From Sphingomonadales bacterium (GTDB taxonomy: Bacteria > Pseudomonadota > Alphaproteobacteria > Sphingomonadales > Sphingomonadaceae): DNA of 64,000 nucleotides. The first letter of the stretch is position 1. Each line of letters opens with the position of its first letter. This document shows positions 42,333 through 50,531 of this stretch, one piece after another. The DNA is taken from positions 1 through 64,000 of the forward strand of contig JADKCA010000004.1 of assembly GCA_016714795.1 (NCBI GenBank). Direction: 5' to 3'. Under the pieces are notes generated by a model that saw only the letters and a list, made by a program, of their open reading frames with translations, was not told the origin of the DNA and did not search any database. A program made the position numbers and the translations under genes.

Positions 42333-43461
42333 ATGTCCGACGATTATTACGAACTGCTGGAAGTCGAGCGCACGGCGGATGACGGGAAGATCAAGTCTTC
42401 CTACCGCAAGCTCGCCATGCGCTGGCATCCGGACAAGAACCCCGGCGATGCCGAAGCCGAATCTCGCTTCAAGGCGATTGGCGAAGCCTATGACGTTCTG
42501 AAAGACCCGCAGAAACGCGCCGCCTATGATCAATATGGAAAGGCCGCGTTCGAAAATGGCGGGCCGGGTGGCGGCGGCTTTGGCGGTGATCCCTTTGGCG
42601 GCTTTTCAGACATTTTCGATTCGATCTTTGGGGATTTCACTGGCGGCGGACGCGGTCGCCAGCGCGGGCCGCAACGCGGGGCCGATCTGCGATATGACAT
42701 GGAAGTCTCTCTGGAAGAGGCGTTCCATGGCAAGGAAACCGAGTTTACCATTGATGTTTCGGCGCTGTGCGAACCCTGTGGCGGATCGGGCGCGAAACCC
42801 GGCTCCAGCGCGAAAACCTGCGGCACCTGCAACGGCCATGGCAAAGTGCGCAGCCAGCAGGGCTTCTTCATGGTTGAACGCCCCTGCCCCAGCTGTCGCG
42901 GCGCGGGGCAGGTGATTGCCGAACCCTGCACCTCCTGCCGGGGGGCTGGCCGGGTGGACAAGCGCAAGACGCTGTCCGTCAAGATCCCGCCCGGCGTGGA
43001 CGATGGCACGCGCATCCGCATGTCTGGCGAAGGCGAGGCTGGAGAGCGCGGCGCACCGGCGGGCGATCTCTACATTTTCCTGCACCTCAAGCGCCATTCG
43101 GTGTTCCAGCGCGATGGGACGACCCTGTTCTGCCGCGCGCCGATCAGCTTCACCACGGCGGCTTTGGGCGGCTGCATCACCGTGCCGGGGCTCGACCGGG
43201 TGGATCATGAGATCAAGATTCCGGCAGGCATCCAGTCCGGCAAGCAGCTGCGCCAGCGCGGCGCGGGGCATGCCCGTGCTCAACGGGCGCGGCATGGGGG
43301 ATCTGGTGGTCGAGATTGCGGTGGAGACGCCCACCCGCCTCTCCGCCAAGCAGAAGGAGTTGCTGGAGGCATTTCGCGAAACCGAAACCGGCGACGAATG
43401 CCCCCAGTCACGCGGCTTTTTCGACAAGCTCAAAGAGATGTGGGACGATCTGACCGATTGA
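42333..43461 (+). pseudogene. dnaJ: Chaperone DnaJ, frameshifted near C-terminus
   Basis: Class A DnaJ: J domain with WHPDKNPGD, a Gly/Phe-rich linker (GGPGGGGFGGDPFGGF), four zinc-centre repeats (CEPCGGSG, CGTCNGHG, CPSCRGAG, CTSCRGAG) and the substrate domain. The frame shifts at a G4 run (43265-43268): removing one G restores QRGAGMPVLNGRGMGDLVVE and a normal C-terminus ending EMWDDLTD. As DnaJ is highly conserved and the rest is intact, a sequencing indel is the likelier cause. Read literally, it would have an aberrant C-terminus. Confidence 0.9.
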
Positions 43462-43515
43462 TCCCGTCCGTCCCCCACCATGGACACGCCCGCCCGGCCC
43501 CGTTAGACCCGTTCC

Positions 43516-45384
43516 ATGAGCCTGTTGAAAACCGCCTGGAAACTGCTGATCGGCGTCAAGGACGTCCTGACGCTTCTCTTTGTCCTCATCTTTTTCGGGG
43601 CGCTTTATGCCGCGTTGAGCTTCAGCCCCAATCCGGCGGTCGAAGCGCGCGGCGGCGCGCTGCTGGTGACGCTGGACGGCACATTGGTAGACCAGAAGGC
43701 CGAAAATGATCCGATTGCCGTTCTCACCGGTCAGGCGAGCCCGGTCCATGAAACGCTGACGCGCGATGTGGTGCGCGCGCTGCGGTTGGCGGCGAAGGAC
43801 AGCGACATCAAGGCCGTGGTGCTCGATCTGGACCGCTTCATGGGTGCGGGCGCCGTCTCACTGGGCGAAGTGGGCGAAGCGCTGGCGGATGTCCGCAAGG
43901 CGGGCAAGACCATTTTGTCCCATGCCACGGCTTATAGCGATGACAGCTATGCGCTGGCGGCGCAGGCGAACGAGGTCTGGCTGCACCCCATGGGCGGCGT
44001 GCTGATCGCCGGACCGGGCGGAAGCCAGCCCTATTTCAAAGGGTTGCTCGACCGGTTCGATGTCAATCTCCACGTCTATCGCGTCGGCAAGTATAAATCC
44101 TATGTCGAACCCTATCTGTTGCAGGCGGCCTCTGCCGAAGCGAAAGAAGCGGATCAGGCGCTCGTCGATGCGCTGTGGGAGGATTGGCAAACCAAGGTGA
44201 AGGCCGCGCGTCCCAAGGCCGATATTGCATCCTTCGCACAAGATCCGGTGGCGGCCTTGCAGGCTGGCGGCGGTGATCTGGCCAAGGCCGCACAGGCCAA
44301 AGGTCTGATCGACGCACTGGGCAGTGACAGGGATTTCGGTACGCGCGTCGCCAAGATCGTAGGCGGCGATGAAGATCGCGGCCCGGGAGATTTCAACTCT
44401 ACCAGTCTGGATGCCTATCTGGCCGCCAACCCGGAAGATCAGGGCGGCGATGTGGTAGCCGTGGTGCATGTTGCGGGCGAGATTGTCGATGGCGACGCGC
44501 CCGATGGCGTGGCCGCTGGAGACACGGTGGCCGACCGTATCGATCAGGCCGTTCAGCATCTGGACGCCAAGGCTCTGGTGCTGCGCGTCGATTCGCCCGG
44601 CGGATCGGCGATGGCGTCCGAAAAAATCCGTCAGGCCGCGCTGGCTGCGAAAAAGGCCGGGCTGCCGGTGATCGTTTCGATGGGCAATGTCGCGGCGTCG
44701 GGCGGCTATTGGGTGGCGATGGCAGGGGACAAGGTGTTTGCAGAACCTGCCACCATCACCGGCTCGATCGGCGTGTTCGGCTTGATCCCCAGCTTTGAAA
44801 AGACGCTGGCGCGCTATGGCGTCACCAGCGATGGCGTGAAGACCACCCCGCTCTCTGGCCAGCCCGATGTGCTGGGCGGCATCAACGCAGAGGGAGACGC
44901 GCTGATTCAAGGCGGGATCAGCGATATCTACCGCCGCTTCACCGGGCTGGTTTCCGCATCGCGCAAACTGCCTTTGGCCCGCGTGGAAGAACTGGCACAG
45001 GGCCGTGTCTGGATTGGCGGCACAGCGCATCAGAACAAGCTGATCGATGCGTTCGGCTCGCTCGACGACGCCGTGGCCGAAGCCGCCAGGCGCGCCAAGC
45101 TGGACCCGGCGGATATCAGCGTTGTCCATGTCGAGCCGCAGGCGGGATGGCTCCAGCGCCTGTTCGAGCCCGCCGCGCGTGTGACCGCCGCAGAGATGCG
45201 GATCGGCGCAGATCCGGTCAGCCATCTGGTCGCGCTGCGACAGGCGCAGATGGGCACAGCGCTGGCCGATGCCCGCCATGTCATGGACGGCCCGGCGGTT
45301 CAGGTGCGGTGCATGAACTGCCCGCCAGTGCGCCTGTCCGCGCCCGCAAAACCCTCCACTTGGTTCAACAGGATGTTCCACTGA
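43516..45384 (+). CDS. sppA: Signal peptide peptidase SppA, 67K type
   Basis: A 622-residue membrane-anchored protease that degrades leftover signal peptides. One N-terminal transmembrane segment (VLTLLFVLIFFGALYAAL) precedes two tandem SppA/ClpP-fold domains. The catalytic Lys is in VGKYKSYVEPY (first domain) and the Ser in GNVAASGGYWVAM (second domain), the double-length arrangement of E. coli SppA. The stop overlaps the acetyltransferase start by one base (TGATG at 45382). Confidence 0.94.
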   Translation: MSLLKTAWKLLIGVKDVLTLLFVLIFFGALYAALSFSPNPAVEARGGALLVTLDGTLVDQKAENDPIAVLTGQASPVHETLTRDVVRALRLAAKDSDIKAVVLDLDRFMGAGAVSLGEVGEALADVRKAGKTILSHATAYSDDSYALAAQANEVWLHPMGGVLIAGPGGSQPYFKGLLDRFDVNLHVYRVGKYKSYVEPYLLQAASAEAKEADQALVDALWEDWQTKVKAARPKADIASFAQDPVAALQAGGGDLAKAAQAKGLIDALGSDRDFGTRVAKIVGGDEDRGPGDFNSTSLDAYLAANPEDQGGDVVAVVHVAGEIVDGDAPDGVAAGDTVADRIDQAVQHLDAKALVLRVDSPGGSAMASEKIRQAALAAKKAGLPVIVSMGNVAASGGYWVAMAGDKVFAEPATITGSIGVFGLIPSFEKTLARYGVTSDGVKTTPLSGQPDVLGGINAEGDALIQGGISDIYRRFTGLVSASRKLPLARVEELAQGRVWIGGTAHQNKLIDAFGSLDDAVAEAARRAKLDPADISVVHVEPQAGWLQRLFEPAARVTAAEMRIGADPVSHLVALRQAQMGTALADARHVMDGPAVQVRCMNCPPVRLSAPAKPSTWFNRMFH

Positions 45385-45938
45385 TGCAACTTCGCGCCGC
45401 CACGCCAGACGACGCCGCCGCCATTGCGGCGATTTATGCCCCCTATGTGGCGACCAATATGGTCTCGTTCGAGGAAAAGGCCCCCAGTGCCCGCGTGATG
45501 CGCGGCCGCATGGAGGATTCGGACGGGCTTTTGCCGTGGATCGTGTGCGAGGATCAGGCCTCTGGCGTGGTGCTGGGCTATGGCTATGCCAAGCCGTTCC
45601 GCCCCGGCGAGGCGTATCGCTTCGGCGTGGAGATCGCGGTCTACACAGCGGGCGGGTATGAAGGCCAGGGCATCCGCAAAACGATGCTGACCGCGCTGAT
45701 CGCCACGCTGATCGAACAGAATTTCACGCAGGCCATTGTCACCTTGGTCACGCCCAATGACAAGCTGATCCAGCTCTATGAAGCGGTCGGCTTTCGCCGC
45801 GCGGGGCAATATCGCGAAGTCTGCTACAAGAATGGCCAGTGGAACGACATCGGCATGTGGCAGCGCGAACTCTCAGAGCCCGGCAAGCCACCCGCCGAGC
45901 TCAAGCGCTTTGCCGATACGGGCATCGTCCGCGGCTGA
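45384..45938 (+). CDS. GNAT family N-acetyltransferase (phosphinothricin-acetyltransferase-like)
   Basis: A 184-residue acetyltransferase. The sequence begins MQLRAATPDDAAAIAAIYAPYV, and the acetyl-CoA loop is in YEGQGIRKTML, a variant of the Q/RxxGxG/A motif; VGFRRAGQYREVCYKNGQW is typical of the PAT/bar branch. Such enzymes acetylate amino-acid-like or xenobiotic amines; substrate unknown. It is coupled to sppA and about 12 bp before the SRAP gene, forming an operon. Confidence 0.87.
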   Translation: MQLRAATPDDAAAIAAIYAPYVATNMVSFEEKAPSARVMRGRMEDSDGLLPWIVCEDQASGVVLGYGYAKPFRPGEAYRFGVEIAVYTAGGYEGQGIRKTMLTALIATLIEQNFTQAIVTLVTPNDKLIQLYEAVGFRRAGQYREVCYKNGQWNDIGMWQRELSEPGKPPAELKRFADTGIVRG

Positions 45939-45950
45939 CCGGGCCGGGCC

Positions 45951-46514
45951 ATGTGCAATCTCTACCGTCTGGACGCACCCGCCAACCAGATCGCCACCAT
46001 ATTCGACGCCGATGCCGGAGCGGACCCATGGCATGGCGGCTATGTTGCCCCCGGCAAGTTCGGGCCGGTCGTCACGGGCACGCAGCGGCGGCGGATCGTG
46101 CCGCGCCTCTGGGGCTTTCCCCCGCCCCCGCGCGGAGACCGGCGCGTCACCAATGTCCGCAATCTGGAAAGCCCGTTCTGGATCGGCACGCTGCGCCACC
46201 CTGAACTGCGCTGTCTGGTGCCGGTCACGCGCTTTCAGGAATGGTCGGGAGAAAAGGGTGCGAAACGCCAGCACTGGTTCAGCGTCCCGTCCCAGCCGAT
46301 CTTCGCCTTTGCAGGCATCATGCGCGATGATGGCGATCTGGCGAGCTTCGCCTTCCTCACCACCGATCCCAATCCGCTGGTGGAGGCCGTCCACCCCAAG
46401 GCGATGCCGGTCATCCTCCACCCCGAAGATCATGACGTGTGGCTGACTGCTGACTGGGCTGATGCGAAGCGGCTGGTGGAACCCTTTCCCAGCCAGATGA
46501 TGGTGATGGAGTGA
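45951..46514 (+). CDS. SRAP/HMCES-type abasic-site shielding protein
   Basis: A 187-residue SOS response-associated peptidase (YedK) family protein that covalently crosslinks abasic sites in single-stranded DNA. The catalytic Cys2 (MCNLYRL), the NVRNLESPF Asn, a glutamate in VTRFQEWSG and the active-site His in AVHPKAMPVIL are visible. No LexA box was recognised upstream. Last gene of the sppA run; a strong hairpin follows. Confidence 0.92.
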   Translation: MCNLYRLDAPANQIATIFDADAGADPWHGGYVAPGKFGPVVTGTQRRRIVPRLWGFPPPPRGDRRVTNVRNLESPFWIGTLRHPELRCLVPVTRFQEWSGEKGAKRQHWFSVPSQPIFAFAGIMRDDGDLASFAFLTTDPNPLVEAVHPKAMPVILHPEDHDVWLTADWADAKRLVEPFPSQMMVME

Positions 46515-46524
46515 AAATGCAAAG

Positions 46525-46546
46525 CCCCTCCCCTGCCGGGGAGGGG
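46525..46546. terminator. Hairpin between convergent SRAP and hydrolase genes
   Basis: CCCCTCCCC and GGGGAGGGG form a perfect 9-bp stem around TGCC, midway between two convergent stop codons. There is no T-run, but the position fits a bidirectional terminator. Confidence 0.45.
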
Positions 46547-46556
46547 AGGCGACCCC

Positions 46557-47441
46557 TCAGCCCCGCATGGCAATTCCCGCCACGGCATCGGCAATCATCT
46601 GCACCAGTTCCAGCGGCAGATCATGGCCCATGCCCGGAATGGTGAGCAGTTCCGCCCCCGCGATGCTGCCCGCTGTGTCCTTCCCGCCTGCAAGCGGCAC
46701 CAACGGATCGGCCTCGCCATGGATGACCAGAGTCGGCGCGGTGACGCCTGCCAGCCGCGCGCGCCGGTCTCCGTTAGCGACCACCGCCGCCATCTGGCGC
46801 ATAGTGCCGAAGGGGGAGAAGCTGCGTTCGAAATCGGCCCGCACGCGCGTGCGCAGCCGGTCTGCTTGAGCCGGATAGCCGGGGCTGCCGATGATGCGCG
46901 CCGCGTTCACGCCAAACTCCACAATCGTGTCTGCATCGGCGCTGGTCGGGCGGCTGGTGAGCACCGCCATGGCTTCGGGCTGGGCAGGCGGCAGCGCTGG
47001 ATTGCCGGTGGTCGACATGATCGAGGTCAGCGTGCGCACCCGCTCCGGGTGGTGGATGGCAATCAGCTGCGCGATCATGCCGCCCATCGATGCGCCCACG
47101 ATGTGCGCCTTGTCCACACCCAGCGCATCGAGAACGCCCATGCCGTCCGCTGCCATGTCCTCCAGCGTATAGGCAATCGCGGGTTTCTGTCCGCCCATCA
47201 GCGCGCCGATGATCGCCGTCATGTCGGGCACGCCCGCCGCGTCGAACTTCTGACTGAGCCCGACATCGCGATTGTCATAGCGGATCACGAAAAAGCCGCG
47301 CGCCACCAGGGCGTCGACCAGTTCGATCGGCCACAGGGTCAGCTGCGCACCCAGCCCCATGACGAGCAGCACGGCGGGGTTGGCCTTGTCCCCATAGGTT
47401 TCGGTTTCAATCGTGATGCCGTTGGCGGTGATGCTGCTCAT
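46557..47441 (-). CDS. Alpha/beta hydrolase
   Basis: A 294-residue alpha/beta hydrolase of the common epoxide hydrolase/esterase-like type. The oxyanion region is LLVMGLGAQLTLW, the nucleophile elbow VGASMGGMIAQL, the acid in VIHGEADPLVPL and the His in IPGMGHDLPLEL. The DNRDVGLS segment is typical of the family. No neighbour gives a substrate; it is convergent with the SRAP gene. Confidence 0.88.
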   Translation of the reverse strand: MSSITANGITIETETYGDKANPAVLLVMGLGAQLTLWPIELVDALVARGFFVIRYDNRDVGLSQKFDAAGVPDMTAIIGALMGGQKPAIAYTLEDMAADGMGVLDALGVDKAHIVGASMGGMIAQLIAIHHPERVRTLTSIMSTTGNPALPPAQPEAMAVLTSRPTSADADTIVEFGVNAARIIGSPGYPAQADRLRTRVRADFERSFSPFGTMRQMAAVVANGDRRARLAGVTAPTLVIHGEADPLVPLAGGKDTAGSIAGAELLTIPGMGHDLPLELVQMIADAVAGIAMRG

Positions 47442-47501
47442 GTCTCTCTCCCTTGAGTTTGGATGCTTTTGGGGCGAACGCGCCGCGCGCGCAACTGCTG
47501 G

Positions 47502-48110
47502 TCAGCGCGAATAGGCCGGGATGGACCAGCCGCGCATGATGGCCAGCGCGCGCAAGCTGAAGCCGGCCCCTGCTGCAAGTCCCGCTGCGGGCAAAATCGC
47601 GATCCCCGCCACGGCCATGGCGACGAACAGTCCGGCAGACAAGGCCGCCGCCGTCACATAGAGTTCCGGGCGCAACAGGATGGACGGCTCCCCCGCCAGC
47701 ACGTCGCGGATGATGCCGCCCACGCACGCCGTCACCACGCCCATCATGATGGCAGGCAATGGCGGCACACCCAGCCCGAGCGCCTTGGAGGCGCCAAATA
47801 CCGCATAGACCGCCAGTCCGGCCGCATCGAACCAGTCCAGCGCCCGCCCCCGCCACAGCCGGGCGGGCGAAAGCCAGATCAGCACCGTGGTCGCCAGCAC
47901 GACAGCGGGGACCATCGTATCATGCACCCAGAAAACCGGTGCCCCGATCAGCAGATCACGCACCGTTCCGCCCCCTGTGCCGGTCACCAGCGCGAAAAAG
48001 ATGAAGGTCACGAATGTCTGCCGCCGATGCGCAGCCGCCAGCGCGCCAGATGCGGCAAATACAGCGGTTCCAACCAGATCAATCCAGAGCGGAAGTTCAA
48101 GCAGGGCCAT
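47502..48110 (-). CDS. Trimeric intracellular cation channel (TRIC/UPF0126) protein
   Basis: A 202-residue integral membrane protein built of two repeats, each with a GG..RD motif: TGTGGGTVRDLLIG and CVGGIIRDVLAGEP. Seven hydrophobic segments are seen. Bacterial TRIC homologues form potassium-permeable channels; the gene is also known as UPF0126/YicG. Monocistronic in appearance, between the hydrolase and VOC genes. Confidence 0.92.
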   Translation of the reverse strand: MALLELPLWIDLVGTAVFAASGALAAAHRRQTFVTFIFFALVTGTGGGTVRDLLIGAPVFWVHDTMVPAVVLATTVLIWLSPARLWRGRALDWFDAAGLAVYAVFGASKALGLGVPPLPAIMMGVVTACVGGIIRDVLAGEPSILLRPELYVTAAALSAGLFVAMAVAGIAILPAAGLAAGAGFSLRALAIMRGWSIPAYSR

Positions 48111-48146
48111 GCTGCGGGCCTTAGCCGTTTCGGAACGATGGGGAAA

Positions 48147-48524
48147 TCAATCCTGCGAAAGGCTCAGATTATTGCCATCCGGATCGAGGAACCACGCGAT
48201 CCTGGTGCGGCCTTCCGGCGCTTCCCAGATACCGTCCGCATCCTGCCCGAAGCCTTCATAAATCTGGAAAGCCACACCTTTGGCCTTCAGCGCGGCCACC
48301 GTTGCAGCCACATCCGGCACATCCCAGCCGAGGACGGTGTGCGGACTCGGCACATGATCCGCAATCGGCACGATGCGCAGCGGCACACCGTTAAGGTCAA
48401 ACTCCTCTGCAAACTCGTCGGAACGGACAAAGGTCACGCCCAGCACATCGCGGTAAAAGGTCTTGGCCTTTTCGCGATCACGTGTGAAAAGAAAGGTAAC
48501 GGGTGTGCAACGGGCAAGTGGCAT
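48147..48524 (-). CDS. VOC family (glyoxalase/bleomycin-resistance) protein
   Basis: A 125-residue single-module VOC protein with paired beta-alpha-beta units: VTFLFTRDREKAKTFYRDVL at the start and IAWFLDPDGNNLSLSQ at the end, with the conserved DPDGN turn. Possible metal ligands include a His in PSPHTVLGWDV. Could be a lyase, dioxygenase or binding protein; not further assignable. Divergent from the DUF3237 gene. Confidence 0.88.
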   Translation of the reverse strand: MPLARCTPVTFLFTRDREKAKTFYRDVLGVTFVRSDEFAEEFDLNGVPLRIVPIADHVPSPHTVLGWDVPDVAATVAALKAKGVAFQIYEGFGQDADGIWEAPEGRTRIAWFLDPDGNNLSLSQD

Positions 48525-48571
48525 CGGAACCTCCCATAACGATTTCTGACAGGCTGACTGGAAAGAGCAAC

Positions 48572-49033
48572 ATGATCAAGCCCGGACTCGAATTTGTCTA
48601 TGAAGCCGAAGGCAGCCTGGGTGCGCCCGTGCAGATTGGCAACACGCCCGATGGCGCGCGCCGGATCATCCCGATCTTCGAAGGCGGACGCGTGGAGGGG
48701 CCATTGATCAAGGGCCAACTGATGGGCAATGCCGCAGACTGGCAGCTGACCCGCAGCGATGGCGTGACGGTGGCGGACGCCATTTATGCGCTCAAGACCG
48801 ATGATGGCGTGATCATCCAGATCCATAACAAAGGTCTGCGGCACGGCCCGCCCGAAGTGATGGCGCGACTGGCGGCGGGCGAGGAGGTGGACCCGGCGGA
48901 CTATTATTTCCGCACTGTGCCCGAGTTCGTGGCCCCTGCCGGAAAATATGATTGGATGAACAAGAGCATCTTCGTCTGCTCGGGCGCACGCTATGCGGCA
49001 GGAATCAAGCTGTGGGTGTGGCGAGTGACCTGA
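48572..49033 (+). CDS. DUF3237 domain protein (second)
   Basis: A 153-residue DUF3237 protein, paralogue of that at 9677-10174. Motifs: PGLEFVYEAEGSLGAP, RIIPIFEGGRVEGPLIKGQL, DDGVIIQIHNKGLRHGP and KYDWMNKSIFVCSGAR. GGAAAGAG precedes the ATG. It stands apart from the lig cluster and is convergent with the PAS protein gene. Function unknown. Confidence 0.85.
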   Translation: MIKPGLEFVYEAEGSLGAPVQIGNTPDGARRIIPIFEGGRVEGPLIKGQLMGNAADWQLTRSDGVTVADAIYALKTDDGVIIQIHNKGLRHGPPEVMARLAAGEEVDPADYYFRTVPEFVAPAGKYDWMNKSIFVCSGARYAAGIKLWVWRVT

Positions 49034-49097
49034 CCGGACCGCGAAAGGGGCCGCCCGCGCGAACGGACAGCCCCCTTCTCAACGGTGGACATTGCGA

Positions 49098-50477
49098 TCA
49101 GAAGCGCGCGGATTCTTCAGAAATGCGCGTCAGCCGCTCTTTCATGCCGTGAATGTCGAACCCGTCAACGGCAGAGACCAGCGCCCCCACCGCATTGGAG
49201 ATGTCATCGACCTCGCTGGTCATCTTCTGCAACGCCTTGTCGAGGCCCGGCAGGACATGTTCCATCACGCCAGACATGCCGCGCGTATCCACCAAATTTC
49301 GCCAAGTATTGGCAACCATCTTGAGGATGCGCAAGGCAGCTGCCACGCGGTTGATATTGTCGCGCAGATCGTTGGTGGCATGGATGTCATGCGCCAGATC
49401 GGTATCGACCAGCGCATAGAGCGCATCCGAGAGCGAAGAGATCGCCTTGCTCGATACGGTCGGATCTTCCAGCTGCTGAGAGACCGCCACGACATAGCGA
49501 GCAATCGTCTCATTCTGAAGGCGCGCGACCTCCACGTCGAAGCGGAAATGGCGGCGCGCTTCTGCCACGTCCTCGATCTCGCCAGCCACGGGCTCAAGTG
49601 CGGCGGCCAGCGCCACGCACTTGTCGCGCACGGCGGGCAGCGCAGTCACCACCAGCTCGTCCTGATTGTCGAGTTCGTCGCAGGCCTTTTTCGCCTCGCC
49701 CAGCACGGTCTCCAGCTTGCCCATCGAATCGAGCACAGCCTTTGACAATGCGATCAGCTGGGTGGCAACGCCCTGCGCTTCCTCCATACCCGTCGTCAGT
49801 TCGGCAAGCTGGATTTCCACATCAAGCACCGTGGTGGTGATTGATTTGTGGAGTGGATCGCTGACGGCCGAACCCGGCGGGGTCGGCTTGAGCGCGCGGC
49901 GGGCGGCAAGTTCAGCCGGAAGCAGGTCCAGCATGAAATCCATATAGTCGCGATAGCCCAGATCGGCGATGGCCTGTTCGATCAGCGCTCCGCCAATGCG
50001 CGAGGCCTCGCTCTTGCGGATGCCCGATTCGCGCGCTTCCTTCTCGTTCGCGCGGGTCTGCTCATAGACCAGCGAGACGGAGGAATGGAGCTGTTCCTGA
50101 CAAGGCCGCGAACGGACAGACAGGAAGCGGTCGCCAATCGGCACGATGGTGGCAAACACCCAATAGGCGCTGCCGTCTGCCGCCATGTTGATCACATAGG
50201 CGCAAGCCGGTTTGCCCGCGAGGAGCAAGTCCCACACCAGCTTGAAGGCACCACCGGGCATGGCCGGATGGCGGATGATGTTGTGCGGCGCACCCATCAG
50301 CACTTCGCGCGGATAGCGTGCAAGGCGGCAGAAAACGTTGTTCGCCTCGTCGATCACACCCTTGTAATCGGTGGTCGAGAAGAACAGGTCGTCGAGCGCG
50401 ACCTCGTGCGTTTCGCCGGTGGGTTGCACCCCGCCCGCACGCACGGGAATAATCGGGTTCGGGTCAAGATAGGACAT
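49098..50477 (-). CDS. PAS-domain chemoreceptor-like protein (aerotaxis type)
   Basis: A 459-residue soluble sensor. The N-terminal PAS domain (about 25-130) has the aerotaxis-receptor pattern FFSTTDYKGVIDEANNVF and GAPHNIIRHPAMPGGAF, as in Aer-like proteins. The rest (about 200-459) is coiled and helical, without the conserved methyl-accepting hairpin sequence. No transmembrane segment is seen. It may sense redox or oxygen and signal through a non-canonical partner, with the roadblock protein upstream as candidate. About 54 bp downstream of that gene. Confidence 0.78.
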   Translation of the reverse strand: MSYLDPNPIIPVRAGGVQPTGETHEVALDDLFFSTTDYKGVIDEANNVFCRLARYPREVLMGAPHNIIRHPAMPGGAFKLVWDLLLAGKPACAYVINMAADGSAYWVFATIVPIGDRFLSVRSRPCQEQLHSSVSLVYEQTRANEKEARESGIRKSEASRIGGALIEQAIADLGYRDYMDFMLDLLPAELAARRALKPTPPGSAVSDPLHKSITTTVLDVEIQLAELTTGMEEAQGVATQLIALSKAVLDSMGKLETVLGEAKKACDELDNQDELVVTALPAVRDKCVALAAALEPVAGEIEDVAEARRHFRFDVEVARLQNETIARYVVAVSQQLEDPTVSSKAISSLSDALYALVDTDLAHDIHATNDLRDNINRVAAALRILKMVANTWRNLVDTRGMSGVMEHVLPGLDKALQKMTSEVDDISNAVGALVSAVDGFDIHGMKERLTRISEESARF

Positions 50478-50531
50478 GGTCGGATCGGTCCTTGGTCAAT
50501 GGGTCGGTCAGACAGGTCAAACGCGGGTGCG

